Of a stretch of DNA of 59,410 nucleotides, positions 16,172 through 25,089 are shown one piece after another (positions within the stretch are counted from its first letter, which is position 1; each line of letters opens with the position of its first letter). The notes beneath the pieces were generated by a model. That model was not told the DNA's origin and searched no databases. It saw only the letters and a program-made list of their open reading frames with translations. A program made the translations under genes and the position numbers. The stretch is from a virus: positions 1 to 59,410 of IMG/VR virus record IMGVR_UViG_3300020021_000010. The stretch is one strand, 5' to 3'.

Positions 16172-17806
16172 CTAGTAGGGCGTTCCGTCAACCGTCGTCG
16201 GCGGGGCGAACCCGGAGCCCGTAGCGATGGACACCGACTGTCCATACCGCTGCAGGAGGGCGACGTAGTTGTACAGGCGGAAGCGAATCTCCAGTGTTCC
16301 TGAGAGGGTCTGGTCGAACACGTCCGTCCGCACGTCACCCTCGAACAGCCAGATGTCATCCCAGATCGCACCGATCGCGATATCGGCGTCGCCTTTCGAC
16401 GCCGTTTCGTGCCCGGTATCCGTGATCGGCATGTTCGCGTCGATGTACGCCTTCGGCCCGAAGGGAACCCGGCCAACCAGGCCCTCAAACGGGGTCTGCT
16501 CACCGATGCTCGCCATCGTCGAGTTGAAGTTCTCGAAACCCCCACCCTCAACCAGCGGACGACCCACAGTGTCCGTGTACGTCGCGCCCCAGAACCAACG
16601 ACGGGGGTGCAAGAGGTACGCGAAGTCCTGCAGGTTGAAGCGGCTGTACGCCGTTTTCGACGCGACGGCCCCGAGGAGCTGGAAGAACCCCTGACCCGTA
16701 GGTGAGCCGGCAGTCCACGTTACTTTCGTGGATTCCCAGTTCGCTGCCGGATAGAGTCCGACGATCTGCCCGCCCGACAGCGGAGCTCCGGTACCGTTAC
16801 CGGAGATCACCTGCTGGTCGAGAGTCACGTCGTAGGCGCCCATCATGTCGCGGGTGACGACCTGATCGATGATCGTTCCCGGGGACTGCTCGATGAGCTG
16901 CAAGGGCAGATCAGCAAAGCCGGCGATTGTCTTCACGCCCGCGTTGATGAAGTTGTCCTTGATGTCCTGTGACGGGAGTGCCGCGCTGTCCTGGCTCTGC
17001 ACTCCGACAACGGTCGGGGTGGTGAGCTTCGGCACGTTGATCGAATCCGTCCCCCGGGGGAGGGGAATATGCCGCGCGAGTTCCGCCGCGACCCTTCCCG
17101 GACGCAAGTACGGGATGTACTCGTCGATCAGCCACAGCGGCGGCACGAAATATCCGCCCTGCCCCGGGGTCCTTGAGGGGGCGCGACTCTCAAATGGGTT
17201 CACCTCCATGTCGCGGGCCTCTACGCCGAGGCGTCCACGGGTGGCGCTCTCCCCCTCCTGGATGCGCTTCTCCGCATCGCGCTTGCGCTGCTCGTCACGC
17301 TTAGGGATGATGTCTTCCATCATCTTGCGGTGCGTCTCCTGACGCTCCTCCCAGCCGTCGATTTTCGGGCCGAGCTCGGAGCGGAGTTCCGGACGCATAC
17401 GGGCCGCCATATCCATGTAGTAGGACGCAGCGTTTTTGTCGCCCATCCGCGCGTAGACTTCGGGTTCGCTGGTGATTCGCACGGTGCCTTCGCGGGTGCT
17501 TGCGCGCTCCGCGATGTCCCGGCCACGCTCGACGAGTTCTTGGCGCCCGATGCGGAGATCGAGGCTGTTGATTTCCTTTTCTTTGCCCTGTAGGTCGGCG
17601 TTGAACTGCGTCTCCGCCTCGGCGAACTCGGTCCGCTGCTCCTCGGAGGGCTTCTCCTCGTCCTGCTCGGACTGCATGCGAACCTCGAACTCGGCCTGCT
17701 CTTTCTCGCGGGCCTCGATCAACGGGTCGATCTCGGCTGCCAATGCGGCCCTTTTCGCCTGGAGCTTCTCCAGCAGTGTCATCTCATCTGTAATGGTCTC
17801 GGGCAT
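16172..17806 (-). CDS. HK97-fold major capsid protein 1 with N-terminal delta domain
   Basis: 544 residues. Residues 1-200 are highly charged helices (KEQAEFEVRMQSEQDEEKPS, REKEQ...), like the scaffolding delta domain removed by the prohead protease in HK97-type capsids. The shell domain starts near RTPGQGGYFVPPLWLIDEYI and contains the spine/P-loop features RHIPLPRGTDSINVPKLTTP. The C-terminal half (LHPRRWFWGATYTDTVGRPL, FGPKAYIDANMPITD) matches actinophage capsid proteins. A paralogue lies immediately upstream (17947-19065). Confidence 0.85.
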   Translation of the reverse strand: MPETITDEMTLLEKLQAKRAALAAEIDPLIEAREKEQAEFEVRMQSEQDEEKPSEEQRTEFAEAETQFNADLQGKEKEINSLDLRIGRQELVERGRDIAERASTREGTVRITSEPEVYARMGDKNAASYYMDMAARMRPELRSELGPKIDGWEERQETHRKMMEDIIPKRDEQRKRDAEKRIQEGESATRGRLGVEARDMEVNPFESRAPSRTPGQGGYFVPPLWLIDEYIPYLRPGRVAAELARHIPLPRGTDSINVPKLTTPTVVGVQSQDSAALPSQDIKDNFINAGVKTIAGFADLPLQLIEQSPGTIIDQVVTRDMMGAYDVTLDQQVISGNGTGAPLSGGQIVGLYPAANWESTKVTWTAGSPTGQGFFQLLGAVASKTAYSRFNLQDFAYLLHPRRWFWGATYTDTVGRPLVEGGGFENFNSTMASIGEQTPFEGLVGRVPFGPKAYIDANMPITDTGHETASKGDADIAIGAIWDDIWLFEGDVRTDVFDQTLSGTLEIRFRLYNYVALLQRYGQSVSIATGSGFAPPTTVDGTPY

Positions 17807-17946
17807 CGCCGGACCGTCCTTTCATCGGGAGCCCTAGCGGGCGTTGGTTGACTCCCGGGCGGTCGCGGACCGGAGCAAGGACCAGCACGCGCGTAGAGGG
17901 CGTGAAGGTGCGGCTCCGGTGGACGACAATGCGGGTTACTGCAAGA

Positions 17947-19065
17947 TCAGAAGTGTTCGACTGGGACCATTCCGGCCCCGCTGACCACGGCTATCCCTGA
18001 CGGGTATCTGCCTGTGATCGCCGCTGCGTATCGGTGCATCTGGATACGTGCCTGCATCGTTCCCGACCCCGGCTCCATCATGACCCGGGTGATTGGGTCG
18101 GATTCGAGTAGCAGGAGATCCTGGGGGACGCAGAGAACGATCGGTACTTCTCCGCCTTTGGTGCTGGACATTGCGTCAGTGAGGTATGCGTTGATCCCAA
18201 CCAGCGAGCCGATGGGGAACATGCTCCCCACGTTGTCCGTCACGAGGAGCGGACGTTCTTGGGTGTCCTCCGCTGTGCCGATCCACGCCCAGCGAGACGT
18301 GCTTAGGAGCCATGCCTGCGGCGGCACTTTGCGCTTGTTACCGACAGCGGCCATTGCCTGTCCAAGGATCGGGTAAAGGGTGGTGCCTTTCGCTGGACCC
18401 GCGTAGCTGATTTCCGTTCGTCCGGGGACGTTGGAAAGCCCGAGGATCTGGCCGGCGCCGGAGCCGGCGAGGAGCTGGCGCTCCAGTTCTTCGTCATAGC
18501 CAGCCTGCAGGGTGGAGAAGATCACCCAGTCCAGGTGTGCTCCTTGCGGGGACTGCTCTAGGAGTTGCTGGGGTACGTCCTCGGTGCCGTCGATCGTCAC
18601 GACGGGGTTTTCGTTCGCCGTTCCAGCAAGGTCGGTATCGGGGCTGTCGGAGTCGATCGGAGATGGGCCGGTGTCCGTGCTGGATGTCAGGACGGGCACG
18701 TTGATGGACTGAGCACCCCGAGGGAGGGGGACCTTCGGAAGGAGGCGCGCAAGCACCTGTGCGGGACGGGGGATGTCCGCGAACCGCTCGATCAGCCACA
18801 GCGGGGGTGCGAAATACCCGCCCGAGCCGGGGGTCCAGTTGGCGCGAACCTCGAAGTCGTACTCGTCGCCACGCCCGTCTATCGCGGTGCCGAACACCGC
18901 CTCAAGCTCCACTCCCGCACGCTCGGCCCGATACTCCACGGCATGCCTCTGCAGCCTAGCCTCAGCCTCCTCGTTACGTTCGATCTGGGCTTGGTAGAGG
19001 TCCTGGAAGTAGCTGTGCTCCCCACCCCGGTGATAGGTCCGCTTCTCGATCACGGTGAGGGTCAT
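17947..19065 (-). CDS. HK97-fold major capsid protein 2 (paralogue)
   Basis: 372 residues. From residue 81 it aligns by eye with capsid protein 1: GSGGYFAPPLWLIERFADIP, LPKVPLPRGAQSINVPVLTS, and later LLSTSRWAWIGTAEDTQERP and GSLVGINAYLTDAMSS. Its N-terminal segment before the shell is only about 80 residues, so it has a much shorter delta-like region. It starts 4 bases inside the protease stop (ATGA). It could form pentons, as gp24 does beside gp23 in T4, or be a diverged duplicate. Clearly more than background similarity, but copy number is unknown. Confidence 0.8.
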   Translation of the reverse strand: MTLTVIEKRTYHRGGEHSYFQDLYQAQIERNEEAEARLQRHAVEYRAERAGVELEAVFGTAIDGRGDEYDFEVRANWTPGSGGYFAPPLWLIERFADIPRPAQVLARLLPKVPLPRGAQSINVPVLTSSTDTGPSPIDSDSPDTDLAGTANENPVVTIDGTEDVPQQLLEQSPQGAHLDWVIFSTLQAGYDEELERQLLAGSGAGQILGLSNVPGRTEISYAGPAKGTTLYPILGQAMAAVGNKRKVPPQAWLLSTSRWAWIGTAEDTQERPLLVTDNVGSMFPIGSLVGINAYLTDAMSSTKGGEVPIVLCVPQDLLLLESDPITRVMMEPGSGTMQARIQMHRYAAAITGRYPSGIAVVSGAGMVPVEHF

Positions 19066-20474
19066 CGTCCGGCCGCCAGTCGCCGCGCGCGAGCCCTAAG
19101 CGCATAGTTGACCGGGACGAGCACGGTGGAGCTACCCGGCGCCTCAGCGGCGCGTTCCGTCGCGTCCGGGTTGGGAACGCCCATCAGCTCGGCGAGTAAC
19201 GGCTGGGCCTCGTCGACCGCCTCATCGGCAGACGCGACGAGATTCAGAACGCTGGAGAGCACCTCCATATTGGAAGCGCTGATCGACTTTCCGGCACGAT
19301 CCTCCTCCGCGAGGAGCGTGTAGTCCCGCCATTCAACCCAAGCCTCGATGAAAGCGTCCGCGCCGTACCCGCGAAGGGCGTGGATAGCCTCCTCTGCGTG
19401 GCGTAGGGTCGCGGAGGTTGTTGGTGAGGCGCCGTAGGTGACGATTGACACGTCCCCCCTGTGAATGTCGGCGGCCTTCACATCTCTTTGCAGGTAGTCA
19501 TCGGACCAGTCGTCGTCCGTGCAGCGGAAGGCGAAGCTCATCTCCCGCAGGTCTCCGCGGCGCATCTTCGGGATCAGGCGTTGAACGTCGGGGTCGTCTA
19601 GGGCTAGGTCTGCGTTGACTTTTAGGCCGACAACACCCTCTTCTCGAAGAATGAGCGTGCCCGAGCTGGTCCTGGCGAGCGGCAAATCCTCGTGTTCCAT
19701 GCGGAGAACACAGTCAAGCTCCGGGTTTTTCAGACTGCGCTTGAAGGCGGAGGGCAAGATCCGCTCTTCATACGGCCCGATGTCGTATTTTCGGTTGAAA
19801 ACAGAGGCGTAGCCTTCGAACACCTTGACGCCTTCCTTCTCATCGCTGTCACGCAGCTCGAAATCCTCGATCGGAAGGGTGCGGATCTCTCTCTCGCCGC
19901 GCTTCGGTAGCCGAGCCTTCCGCCGCTCGAGGGAGCGCGTATAGCGAGCGCGATGCTGCGCGGTGACCTTCGGCGCGGAGTTTTCCTGAACGCCGGAGCC
20001 GTTGCAGTCGGGGCATCCGGTCGTTTCGCCCTTGATCTTGCCGGTTCCGTCACAGGTCGTGCATTCCTTTTGCGCGGCTCGTTCGATGTAGCCCGTGATC
20101 GGCCGGACCTTCGCCGAGTCGCCGAGTTCGATCTTGCCGTCATCATCAGATGAAAATGGGGCCGCGAGTAGATCCTCGCCGACCTGGTAGATGACGCGGT
20201 AGCCGTCGTTGTCTTCGCCGTCCCAGTCCTGCACCCATGTGTACCTATCCGGGTAGGCGTCCTGGACGGCGCCTTCCAGCGCAGTGAACAAGTCCTTGGC
20301 GGTTTCGCGCTTCTCAGACACGCCCGCGTCATCCCAAGCGTCAGGTATGAGGTCGGAGAGCCCAAGCGTCCGAGCGTCCTCGATGGCGCGTAGGCGTGTG
20401 TCGTTGGTGCCTGTTCGGCCCGCGCGGATAGCTCTCTTCAGCCGGTACTCGCCGGAAAGGTCGGTCTTGGTCAT
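19062..20474 (-). CDS. HK97-type prohead protease with DnaJ-like zinc finger
   Basis: 470 residues. The protease core spans about 195-370: VKVFEGYASVFNRKYDIGPY, the catalytic His in RMEHED (about 261) and Ser in REMSFAF (about 313), as in the U35/HK97 family. Before it, C138-TTC-DGTG and C154-PDC-NGSG reproduce two CxxCxGxG zinc-binding repeats of DnaJ. Residues 45-125 form a further alpha/beta domain. The C-terminal 100 residues are acidic and helical and could scaffold. The protease would mature the capsid proteins encoded just downstream. Confidence 0.85.
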   Translation of the reverse strand: MTKTDLSGEYRLKRAIRAGRTGTNDTRLRAIEDARTLGLSDLIPDAWDDAGVSEKRETAKDLFTALEGAVQDAYPDRYTWVQDWDGEDNDGYRVIYQVGEDLLAAPFSSDDDGKIELGDSAKVRPITGYIERAAQKECTTCDGTGKIKGETTGCPDCNGSGVQENSAPKVTAQHRARYTRSLERRKARLPKRGEREIRTLPIEDFELRDSDEKEGVKVFEGYASVFNRKYDIGPYEERILPSAFKRSLKNPELDCVLRMEHEDLPLARTSSGTLILREEGVVGLKVNADLALDDPDVQRLIPKMRRGDLREMSFAFRCTDDDWSDDYLQRDVKAADIHRGDVSIVTYGASPTTSATLRHAEEAIHALRGYGADAFIEAWVEWRDYTLLAEEDRAGKSISASNMEVLSSVLNLVASADEAVDEAQPLLAELMGVPNPDATERAAEAPGSSTVLVPVNYALRARARRLAAGR

Positions 20475-20496
20475 CCGCTGCCTCCTTTGGCAGGCG

Positions 20497-21756
20497 CTAC
20501 GTGAAAGGCTCCGGAGGGGCTACCTCCGGTGGCTCGTCCTTTGCCGCCTTCGCGGCTTCAACTTCCTCAAGTGCTTTTTCGAGCAGCTCCGTGTTGATGG
20601 GCACGAACGGCTTTTTGCCTTCGCCGTTCGGGAGCGCCGGCCGGTCGAACAGCTCGCTGCGAATCTCATCCGCGACCGCGAGGCCCGCGAGCATTTGCAG
20701 GGACCCGGACTGGGAGCGCTCAAGCGTGTCCCCCCGCAGTCGATGGCTCAGGTCCACGACCGCGTACTGCTTCGGCGGGTGGAGGGCGGTCATCATCTCT
20801 TCGAAGCGCCCGGTGTAGTCCTGCAACGTGTTCCGCGTGTAGCCGAGCTCCTGCTGCTCCACGCCCCTACCCCAGGATGTGGTCTTGTCGACCAGGCCGA
20901 CCATGTGCGGGGGGACGCGCATGATCGTGCCGCTGATCTCCACGGCCGAATAGCCGCGAGCTTCGAGGAACTGTGAATCCTCGGGGGTGATAGTGATCGG
21001 CTTGAACTTCGCACCACCTGTCAGGACGGCGGGGAGGTTCGCCTTCCCGACTCCCTGGTGTTTCGCCATCCAGCTACGAGCGAGCGCTTCGGTCTCCGTC
21101 TGATCGAGGCTCGCATCCGTCTCGATCGCGCCCGAGGGGAACGCGGAGTTACGGAAGAAGCTCTCGCCGTAACGGGTCGTCTCAAGCGACAGCCCGAAAG
21201 TAAGTCGGAGCGCCTCGATCGGGTTGACGCCCTTCAGCATCCCCGGCATCGAGATCATCTTGACGTGGACGACATCGTCCAGCGGGACGAGCTTGCCGAA
21301 GAACCGGTATTCCAGCTTCCCGGAGTAATCCCGGCGCACCTTGACCTCATCGGCCGGTATCGGCTTGACCTGGGTGGCGTACAGATCCCGGTCACGCTCG
21401 ATGATCTGGCCGTAGAAATTGCCCCTCAAAGCGAGCGAAGCGACGAACTGAACGATCCACTCGAGCCGGCTGATCTCCGCGTACGGTTTCGTCATCAGCG
21501 GCGAGAGCGGGAGTTGCCTCGCCTTGCTCGGAATGTCATCATTGACCAGCCGCAGGGGGGCAGTGGCGACCGAGCTGGAGAGCAGCCCGACGCATCCGTA
21601 TACCGCCGCGATCTGGAGAGCGGAGGCGGTCGTGACGACACCCCCACCCCACCCTGCCGGTGGTGGTGGAGCCGTCGTCGGACCCCATTCCTGCGCTCCA
21701 CTGACAGCGCGCATCTCCCGATTGCCCTGCGGTGTGGCTACTACATGGCCGGACAT
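20497..21756 (-). CDS. Portal protein (HK97-type)
   Basis: 419 residues from the ATG at 21756, which overlaps the previous stop (TGATG); an ATG 21 bases upstream is also in frame. Family features include SALQIAAVYGCVGLLSSSVA near the N-terminus, NFYGQIIERDRD, the wing/stem region ISMPGMLKGVNPIEALRLTF, and the tunnel region MRVPPHMVGLVDKTTSWG. The Pro-rich C-terminus (EVAPPEPFT) is typical. It forms the dodecameric DNA channel of the head and docks terminase and the connector. Confidence 0.92.
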   Translation of the reverse strand: MSGHVVATPQGNREMRAVSGAQEWGPTTAPPPPAGWGGGVVTTASALQIAAVYGCVGLLSSSVATAPLRLVNDDIPSKARQLPLSPLMTKPYAEISRLEWIVQFVASLALRGNFYGQIIERDRDLYATQVKPIPADEVKVRRDYSGKLEYRFFGKLVPLDDVVHVKMISMPGMLKGVNPIEALRLTFGLSLETTRYGESFFRNSAFPSGAIETDASLDQTETEALARSWMAKHQGVGKANLPAVLTGGAKFKPITITPEDSQFLEARGYSAVEISGTIMRVPPHMVGLVDKTTSWGRGVEQQELGYTRNTLQDYTGRFEEMMTALHPPKQYAVVDLSHRLRGDTLERSQSGSLQMLAGLAVADEIRSELFDRPALPNGEGKKPFVPINTELLEKALEEVEAAKAAKDEPPEVAPPEPFT

Positions 21757-21974
21757 CAGGCGATGATCTGTTTCCACAGCACCTGGCTGCGTTCGACCTC
21801 AACATGCCCTGAGACCTCGACGGGGTTGGCGCCTTCGCCAGTGACGAGCCTTGGGGCCCAGATGATCAGATCCGTGCGGTTTTTCCCCGCAAGAACACCC
21901 TCGATCGTCGGCCCGTCCTTCACGTACAGGCGGACCTTGCAGTTGCGGTTGGAGAACGGGTTGCGAAACAGCAT
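21756..21974 (-). CDS. Small Sm/SH3-like protein before the portal
   Basis: 72 residues: VRLYVKDGPTIEGVLAGKNR, DLIIWAPRLV, HVEVERSQVLWKQII. The alternating strands and the 'G..(I/V)EG.L' pattern resemble a small five-stranded barrel (Sm or SH3-like). Such mini-genes recur between terminase and portal in actinobacterial phages. The role is unknown; its stop overlaps the portal start by one base, so it is co-translated. Confidence 0.6.
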   Translation of the reverse strand: MLFRNPFSNRNCKVRLYVKDGPTIEGVLAGKNRTDLIIWAPRLVTGEGANPVEVSGHVEVERSQVLWKQIIA

Positions 21975-21995
21975 GCGCCGTCTCCTCTCGCAGGT

Positions 21996-22250
21996 CTAGA
22001 AATGAACGATGTGAGCGAGTGCTACATGCACATCGTTCGCCAGCTCGACGAACCCAGCCTTAGCCGCTCCAACGGCGCTGAGTACGTCCTCGCGGACCAT
22101 CTCCACCTTCAAGCCCTCGCCCGTCGTGAGGTGGAGGGTCGTCTGGGGTGGCGTGGCCCGCTCCAGTGGTGTCTCCGCACGCGGTTCTGTCGGGTCGGTG
22201 ACGGGCTCGAAAGCGCCGGCCTCCTGCTTCTGGGTAGCAACATCAGCCAT
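21996..22250 (-). CDS. Small hypothetical protein between terminase and portal
   Basis: 84 residues from the ATG at 22250 (MADVATQKQEAGAFEPVTDP), which has AGGAGCCCAA just upstream; the ATG 51 bases earlier lacks one. Acidic, Pro/Thr-rich first half and a helical second half (EDVLSAVGAAKAGFVELAND). No family recognised. Confidence 0.55.
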   Translation of the reverse strand: MADVATQKQEAGAFEPVTDPTEPRAETPLERATPPQTTLHLTTGEGLKVEMVREDVLSAVGAAKAGFVELANDVHVALAHIVHF

Positions 22251-22316
22251 TTGGGCTCCTTTGCTTCGAGGGTTGAGGTGTCGTGCGTCTTGCAACGACA
22301 CCCTTGGAAACTTGGG

Positions 22317-23852
22317 TTAGAGGGTTCCTTCGCGCTCCATGCGCGCGGCGATCTCGTTGAGGTCGATCACCTCCGGCTTTGCCGGCGCGCCAAGCGTGAC
22401 AAGCCCCCAGTGCGCCAGGGTGACCGTGACCAATGGGCTGATGTCGATACCGGAGTTCTGCCTCGACCATGCCCATGCATCGCCGAGGGGCCGCTTTATG
22501 GCGCCGCGGATCGCCTCCAGGAGGTCCGGCTCGTTCAGATGGCGGATCGTGCCTTGCTCAACACCGTCGAAGAGCATCCCGCACGCTTGGGCGTGCTCCT
22601 TCGCGTTCACGACCGTGATTTCCCCGTCCTTCAACGTGCCGAGCAGGTCGCCGTGTTCGGACTCGCGCAGCGCCTTCGTCAACTCGGGGAGAAGGGTTGC
22701 CGCCGGGCCGCTCGCGTCAAGGATTACGGCTGTCGGCTTGTGCATCCAGACGAGTTCGACGACACGGCCGACGACCCATCCGGTGCCACGCCTGTGCTCG
22801 ACCATCTCCAGATGCATCTTCCCGTCACCCCGGACCCCGGCGGTCCCAACCGCGGACTTCGAGCGGTCGGGGGTCACGTCGACCGCGAAGCAAACCCGTC
22901 CGGAAGCCTCGGACCGAAGGTCGGCGAGAGCGGTCCACTTCTCCGGCGCGATCACAACACCGTCCAAGCCATCCGTCCGGGGCCACTTACCGACCCCGAG
23001 ACGCTCAACAGCGAACGCTCTCGCAGACATCGACCGCTGCTCCTTCGCCACATAGTCCAGGGAGATACGGATTCCCAGCGCCGGGTTCGCTTCGGCCCAC
23101 CGCTCAGGGTCAGTCGCCATCTCAGGCGTGACCTTCTCGGGACTCTCAGCGTCGACCGAGTGCTCGCCGTAGACGAGCGACGGGTCACTCTGGTCAATCG
23201 CCCGCTCCCGCAACCGCGCGAGCACCACGCCATCATGCGCCGGGTCTTCCTCGTCTGCCGCTGAGCCCGTGTACCAAACCTGTGGGTTCGGCCGGGCCGA
23301 CAACGTCGGCATCAAGGTCCCGTGGAACGCCTGCGGCAGGATCATCGCCTCATCTAGGTAAAGGTCATCGCAGGAGAACCCACGACCACCAGAACCGGTG
23401 CGGGGACGAAACCTGAGCCTTGGAGCCAGCCCAGTCTTCGGATGGCGATGCAGGAGGATTTCCTCACTGCCCTTCCCGCGCGTGATTTTCCGGGTGCGCC
23501 GTGAAAACTCCGGGGTGCCTTCGATCAAGGACTCAAGGCGCAGAAACTGCTCAAGCGACGTGTCCGCGATATGCGCCGAGTGGATCTGCAGCGGCGATTC
23601 GAACAGGAACATCCCGCCCAGCTGCCGGGCCTCCAGCTCTCCGTTCTTCCCGTTCTGCCGAGCGGCGACCAAAGCAACCTCAAGCGCAGCCCAAAGCCCC
23701 GACTCCGTTTCCCCAACCGCAGCGATCAGATGCCGCTGCTGCCATTCGTCAAGCTCCAGCCCAGCGAGCCTCGCGAGGTCGATCAGTTCCGGCCCCGAAG
23801 AAGATGCGTACCGGGGAGCCCAGAAAATCCTAGCTTGTTGCGCTCCCCGCAC
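22317..23852 (-). CDS. terL: Terminase large subunit
   Basis: 511 residues from the GTG at 23852, 22 bases inside the small-subunit gene; the longer ORF upstream is low-complexity Arg/Ser and only shadows that gene. The ATPase domain has a Walker A-like VAARQNGKN (about 62-70) and Walker B LYLDEAMIL with D167-E168. The C-terminal RNase-H-like nuclease region includes VCFAVDVTPDRSKSAVGTAG and AVILDASGPAATLLPELTKA, supplying the acidic residues. It packages DNA through the portal. The type resembles terminases of HK97-like actinophages. Confidence 0.9.
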   Translation of the reverse strand: MRGAQQARIFWAPRYASSSGPELIDLARLAGLELDEWQQRHLIAAVGETESGLWAALEVALVAARQNGKNGELEARQLGGMFLFESPLQIHSAHIADTSLEQFLRLESLIEGTPEFSRRTRKITRGKGSEEILLHRHPKTGLAPRLRFRPRTGSGGRGFSCDDLYLDEAMILPQAFHGTLMPTLSARPNPQVWYTGSAADEEDPAHDGVVLARLRERAIDQSDPSLVYGEHSVDAESPEKVTPEMATDPERWAEANPALGIRISLDYVAKEQRSMSARAFAVERLGVGKWPRTDGLDGVVIAPEKWTALADLRSEASGRVCFAVDVTPDRSKSAVGTAGVRGDGKMHLEMVEHRRGTGWVVGRVVELVWMHKPTAVILDASGPAATLLPELTKALRESEHGDLLGTLKDGEITVVNAKEHAQACGMLFDGVEQGTIRHLNEPDLLEAIRGAIKRPLGDAWAWSRQNSGIDISPLVTVTLAHWGLVTLGAPAKPEVIDLNEIAARMEREGTL

Positions 23853-24279
23853 GACGACGCGCGCGCTCTTTCGCGAGTTCGTCGAGCCCGTCCGCGTCCT
23901 GCTCCTGCTCCGGCGCGAGCTCGCGTAGTCGATCAAGGGTGTCACGCATCTCCCGCGCGCACATCGACTTCGATGTCGCAGAGTTGTAGGGGTGCTCAAT
24001 CTCGAAGGCGAGAGCAACCGCCGAAGCAGCCAAAGCCGAGTCGCCCAACTCCCGGTCGCGGTCGCGGATCGAATCCACGTCACGCTCAGCCGCCTCAACG
24101 ACCGCGGTTCGCTTCGCGGCCCCCAGACCGTCGGGGAATAAATCCTCTGCGGCCTCGGTCGGCATGACGATCAACGTCATTCCCGCCCGGGCCGCCACGC
24201 TCACGACCCTCCCACCAAGGTCGGCAAGGTCAACCGCAGGCCTAGCGGACTTGCGTTTCGATTTGGCCGCAGTCACCAC
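23830..24279 (-). CDS. terS: Probable terminase small subunit
   Basis: 149 residues. The C-terminal half (LAASAVALAFEIEHPYNSAT, SKSMCAREMRDTLDRLREL and DGLDELAKERARRRAG) is characteristic of small terminase-like proteins encoded before terL in actinophages; an HTH-like N-terminus is not obvious. It overlaps terL by 23 bases and follows the HNH gene with a 7-base overlap, the standard HNH-terS-terL order. Confidence 0.75.
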   Translation of the reverse strand: MVTAAKSKRKSARPAVDLADLGGRVVSVAARAGMTLIVMPTEAAEDLFPDGLGAAKRTAVVEAAERDVDSIRDRDRELGDSALAASAVALAFEIEHPYNSATSKSMCAREMRDTLDRLRELAPEQEQDADGLDELAKERARRRAGSATS

Positions 24280-24533
24280 GCCCTCGATTTCCGACGCCTC
24301 ACCCGCGCATGACGTTTGTTGCGCTCAGCAACATTGCAGCCCGCGTGTTCCGGACCCGCATAGCCACCATTCCGATGGTCATGCCCAAGATGCCACTTCG
24401 ACCCCGGCGCGATCCACCGCCCGCAAGTCGGGTTGACACAGAAACCGCCGCCGGCATCCACCACCCGGGCAACCCGCTCGCGCTCCCGCTGATGATCTTT
24501 CCCGTAGCCCCGATCGGCCGTGCTCGCACGCAA
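24273..24533 (-). CDS. HNH endonuclease
   Basis: 86 residues. CVNPTC and HLGHDHRNGGYAGPEHAGCN give the zinc-binding cysteines and the H-N-H residues of a short HNH nuclease, ending NKRHARVRRRK. Small HNH proteins beside terminase take part in cos/pac cleavage in HK97-type systems. Being first in the packaging block, it probably works with terS-terL. Confidence 0.8.
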   Translation of the reverse strand: MRASTADRGYGKDHQRERERVARVVDAGGGFCVNPTCGRWIAPGSKWHLGHDHRNGGYAGPEHAGCNVAERNKRHARVRRRKSRAW

Positions 24534-24586
24534 CGCTCTCGGCCTCCAGTCAGCTTAACGCGATCAGTGGGGGGGAGTTTGACCTG

Positions 24587-24799
24587 ATGCGGGTCAGCAA
24601 GATCCCGCTTGGACTTTTGCGGGTGGCGCGGTGGCCTGAAGGCGAGTCGTTTGTAGCGCCTGACGGTGCTCTAGCGGCTCGTGTGGCGCTGCTTTGCCCT
24701 CCGCCTACCGGGGACGCCGTGCGAACCCTGCCGCCACCCACGGACGCCTTCGGCAGCTCGATCACTGCTGCGCTTCCCGTCCATGCGGTTCAGCGGTAG
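24587..24799 (+). CDS. Possible small plus-strand gene
   Basis: 70 residues, MRVSKIPLGLLRVARWPEGE..., with GGGGGGGAG 9 bases before the ATG. A second short plus ORF (24783-24881, MRFSGSSYHVPDVFRF...) overlaps its end. Both lie in a 356-base stretch where no convincing minus-strand gene is visible, between the end of the early operon and the start of the late operon. Composition is GC-rich and uninformative, so either may be chance. Confidence 0.25.
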   Translation: MRVSKIPLGLLRVARWPEGESFVAPDGALAARVALLCPPPTGDAVRTLPPPTDAFGSSITAALPVHAVQR

Positions 24800-24881
24800 C
24801 TCTTACCATGTGCCCGACGTATTCAGGTTCGATCCGTGGTGGCCCAAGCCGTGGCGCCACATGGCGAAGCCACTGGGCTAG
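24783..24881 (+). CDS. Possible 32-residue aromatic plus-strand peptide
   Basis: MRFSGSSYHVPDVFRFDPWW then PKPWRHMAKPLG. The Trp/Phe/Pro-rich composition is unusual for random GC-rich sequence. No good ribosome site is seen, and the overlap with the 24587 ORF makes at most one of the two likely. Noted for completeness. Confidence 0.2.
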   Translation: MRFSGSSYHVPDVFRFDPWWPKPWRHMAKPLG

Positions 24882-24889
24882 TAGATGCC

Positions 24890-25069
24890 TCATCGCTCCC
24901 GTGTCCTCGGCAGCGTCAACAGGTCGTCTCGACAGCTCTCGACGAGTCCTTTGAGATCTAGGTCGACCTCGCGATGTGCGTGATCGTCCACATCAGCGAG
25001 GAACTCGACCAGGCGCTCGAAGTGCGGAAGCTCGGTGACACTGAGCTCGTACTTGACGTGGGTAGCCAC
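24890..25069 (-). CDS. 59-residue hypothetical protein, GTG start
   Basis: GTG at 25069 follows GGGAGGCGAT, a fine ribosome site; the ATG 33 bases upstream has none. The product (HVKYELSVTELPHFERLVEF, then DLDLKGLVESCRDDLL) is acidic and helical. It is the last gene of the leftward early operon. No family recognised. Confidence 0.55.
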   Translation of the reverse strand: MATHVKYELSVTELPHFERLVEFLADVDDHAHREVDLDLKGLVESCRDDLLTLPRTRER

Positions 25070-25089
25070 ATCGCCTCCCTGAAGGTTTA

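Noticed and set aside
22002-23264. 420-codon plus-strand ORF over the terminase
   Set aside because: Its translation is low-complexity Arg/His and mirrors the terL coding frame; the terminase is unambiguous.
23853-24098. Extended N-terminus for the large terminase
   Set aside because: The extra 82 residues are Arg/Ser-rich and lie wholly in the small-subunit gene; the GTG at 23852 gives a normal-size protein.
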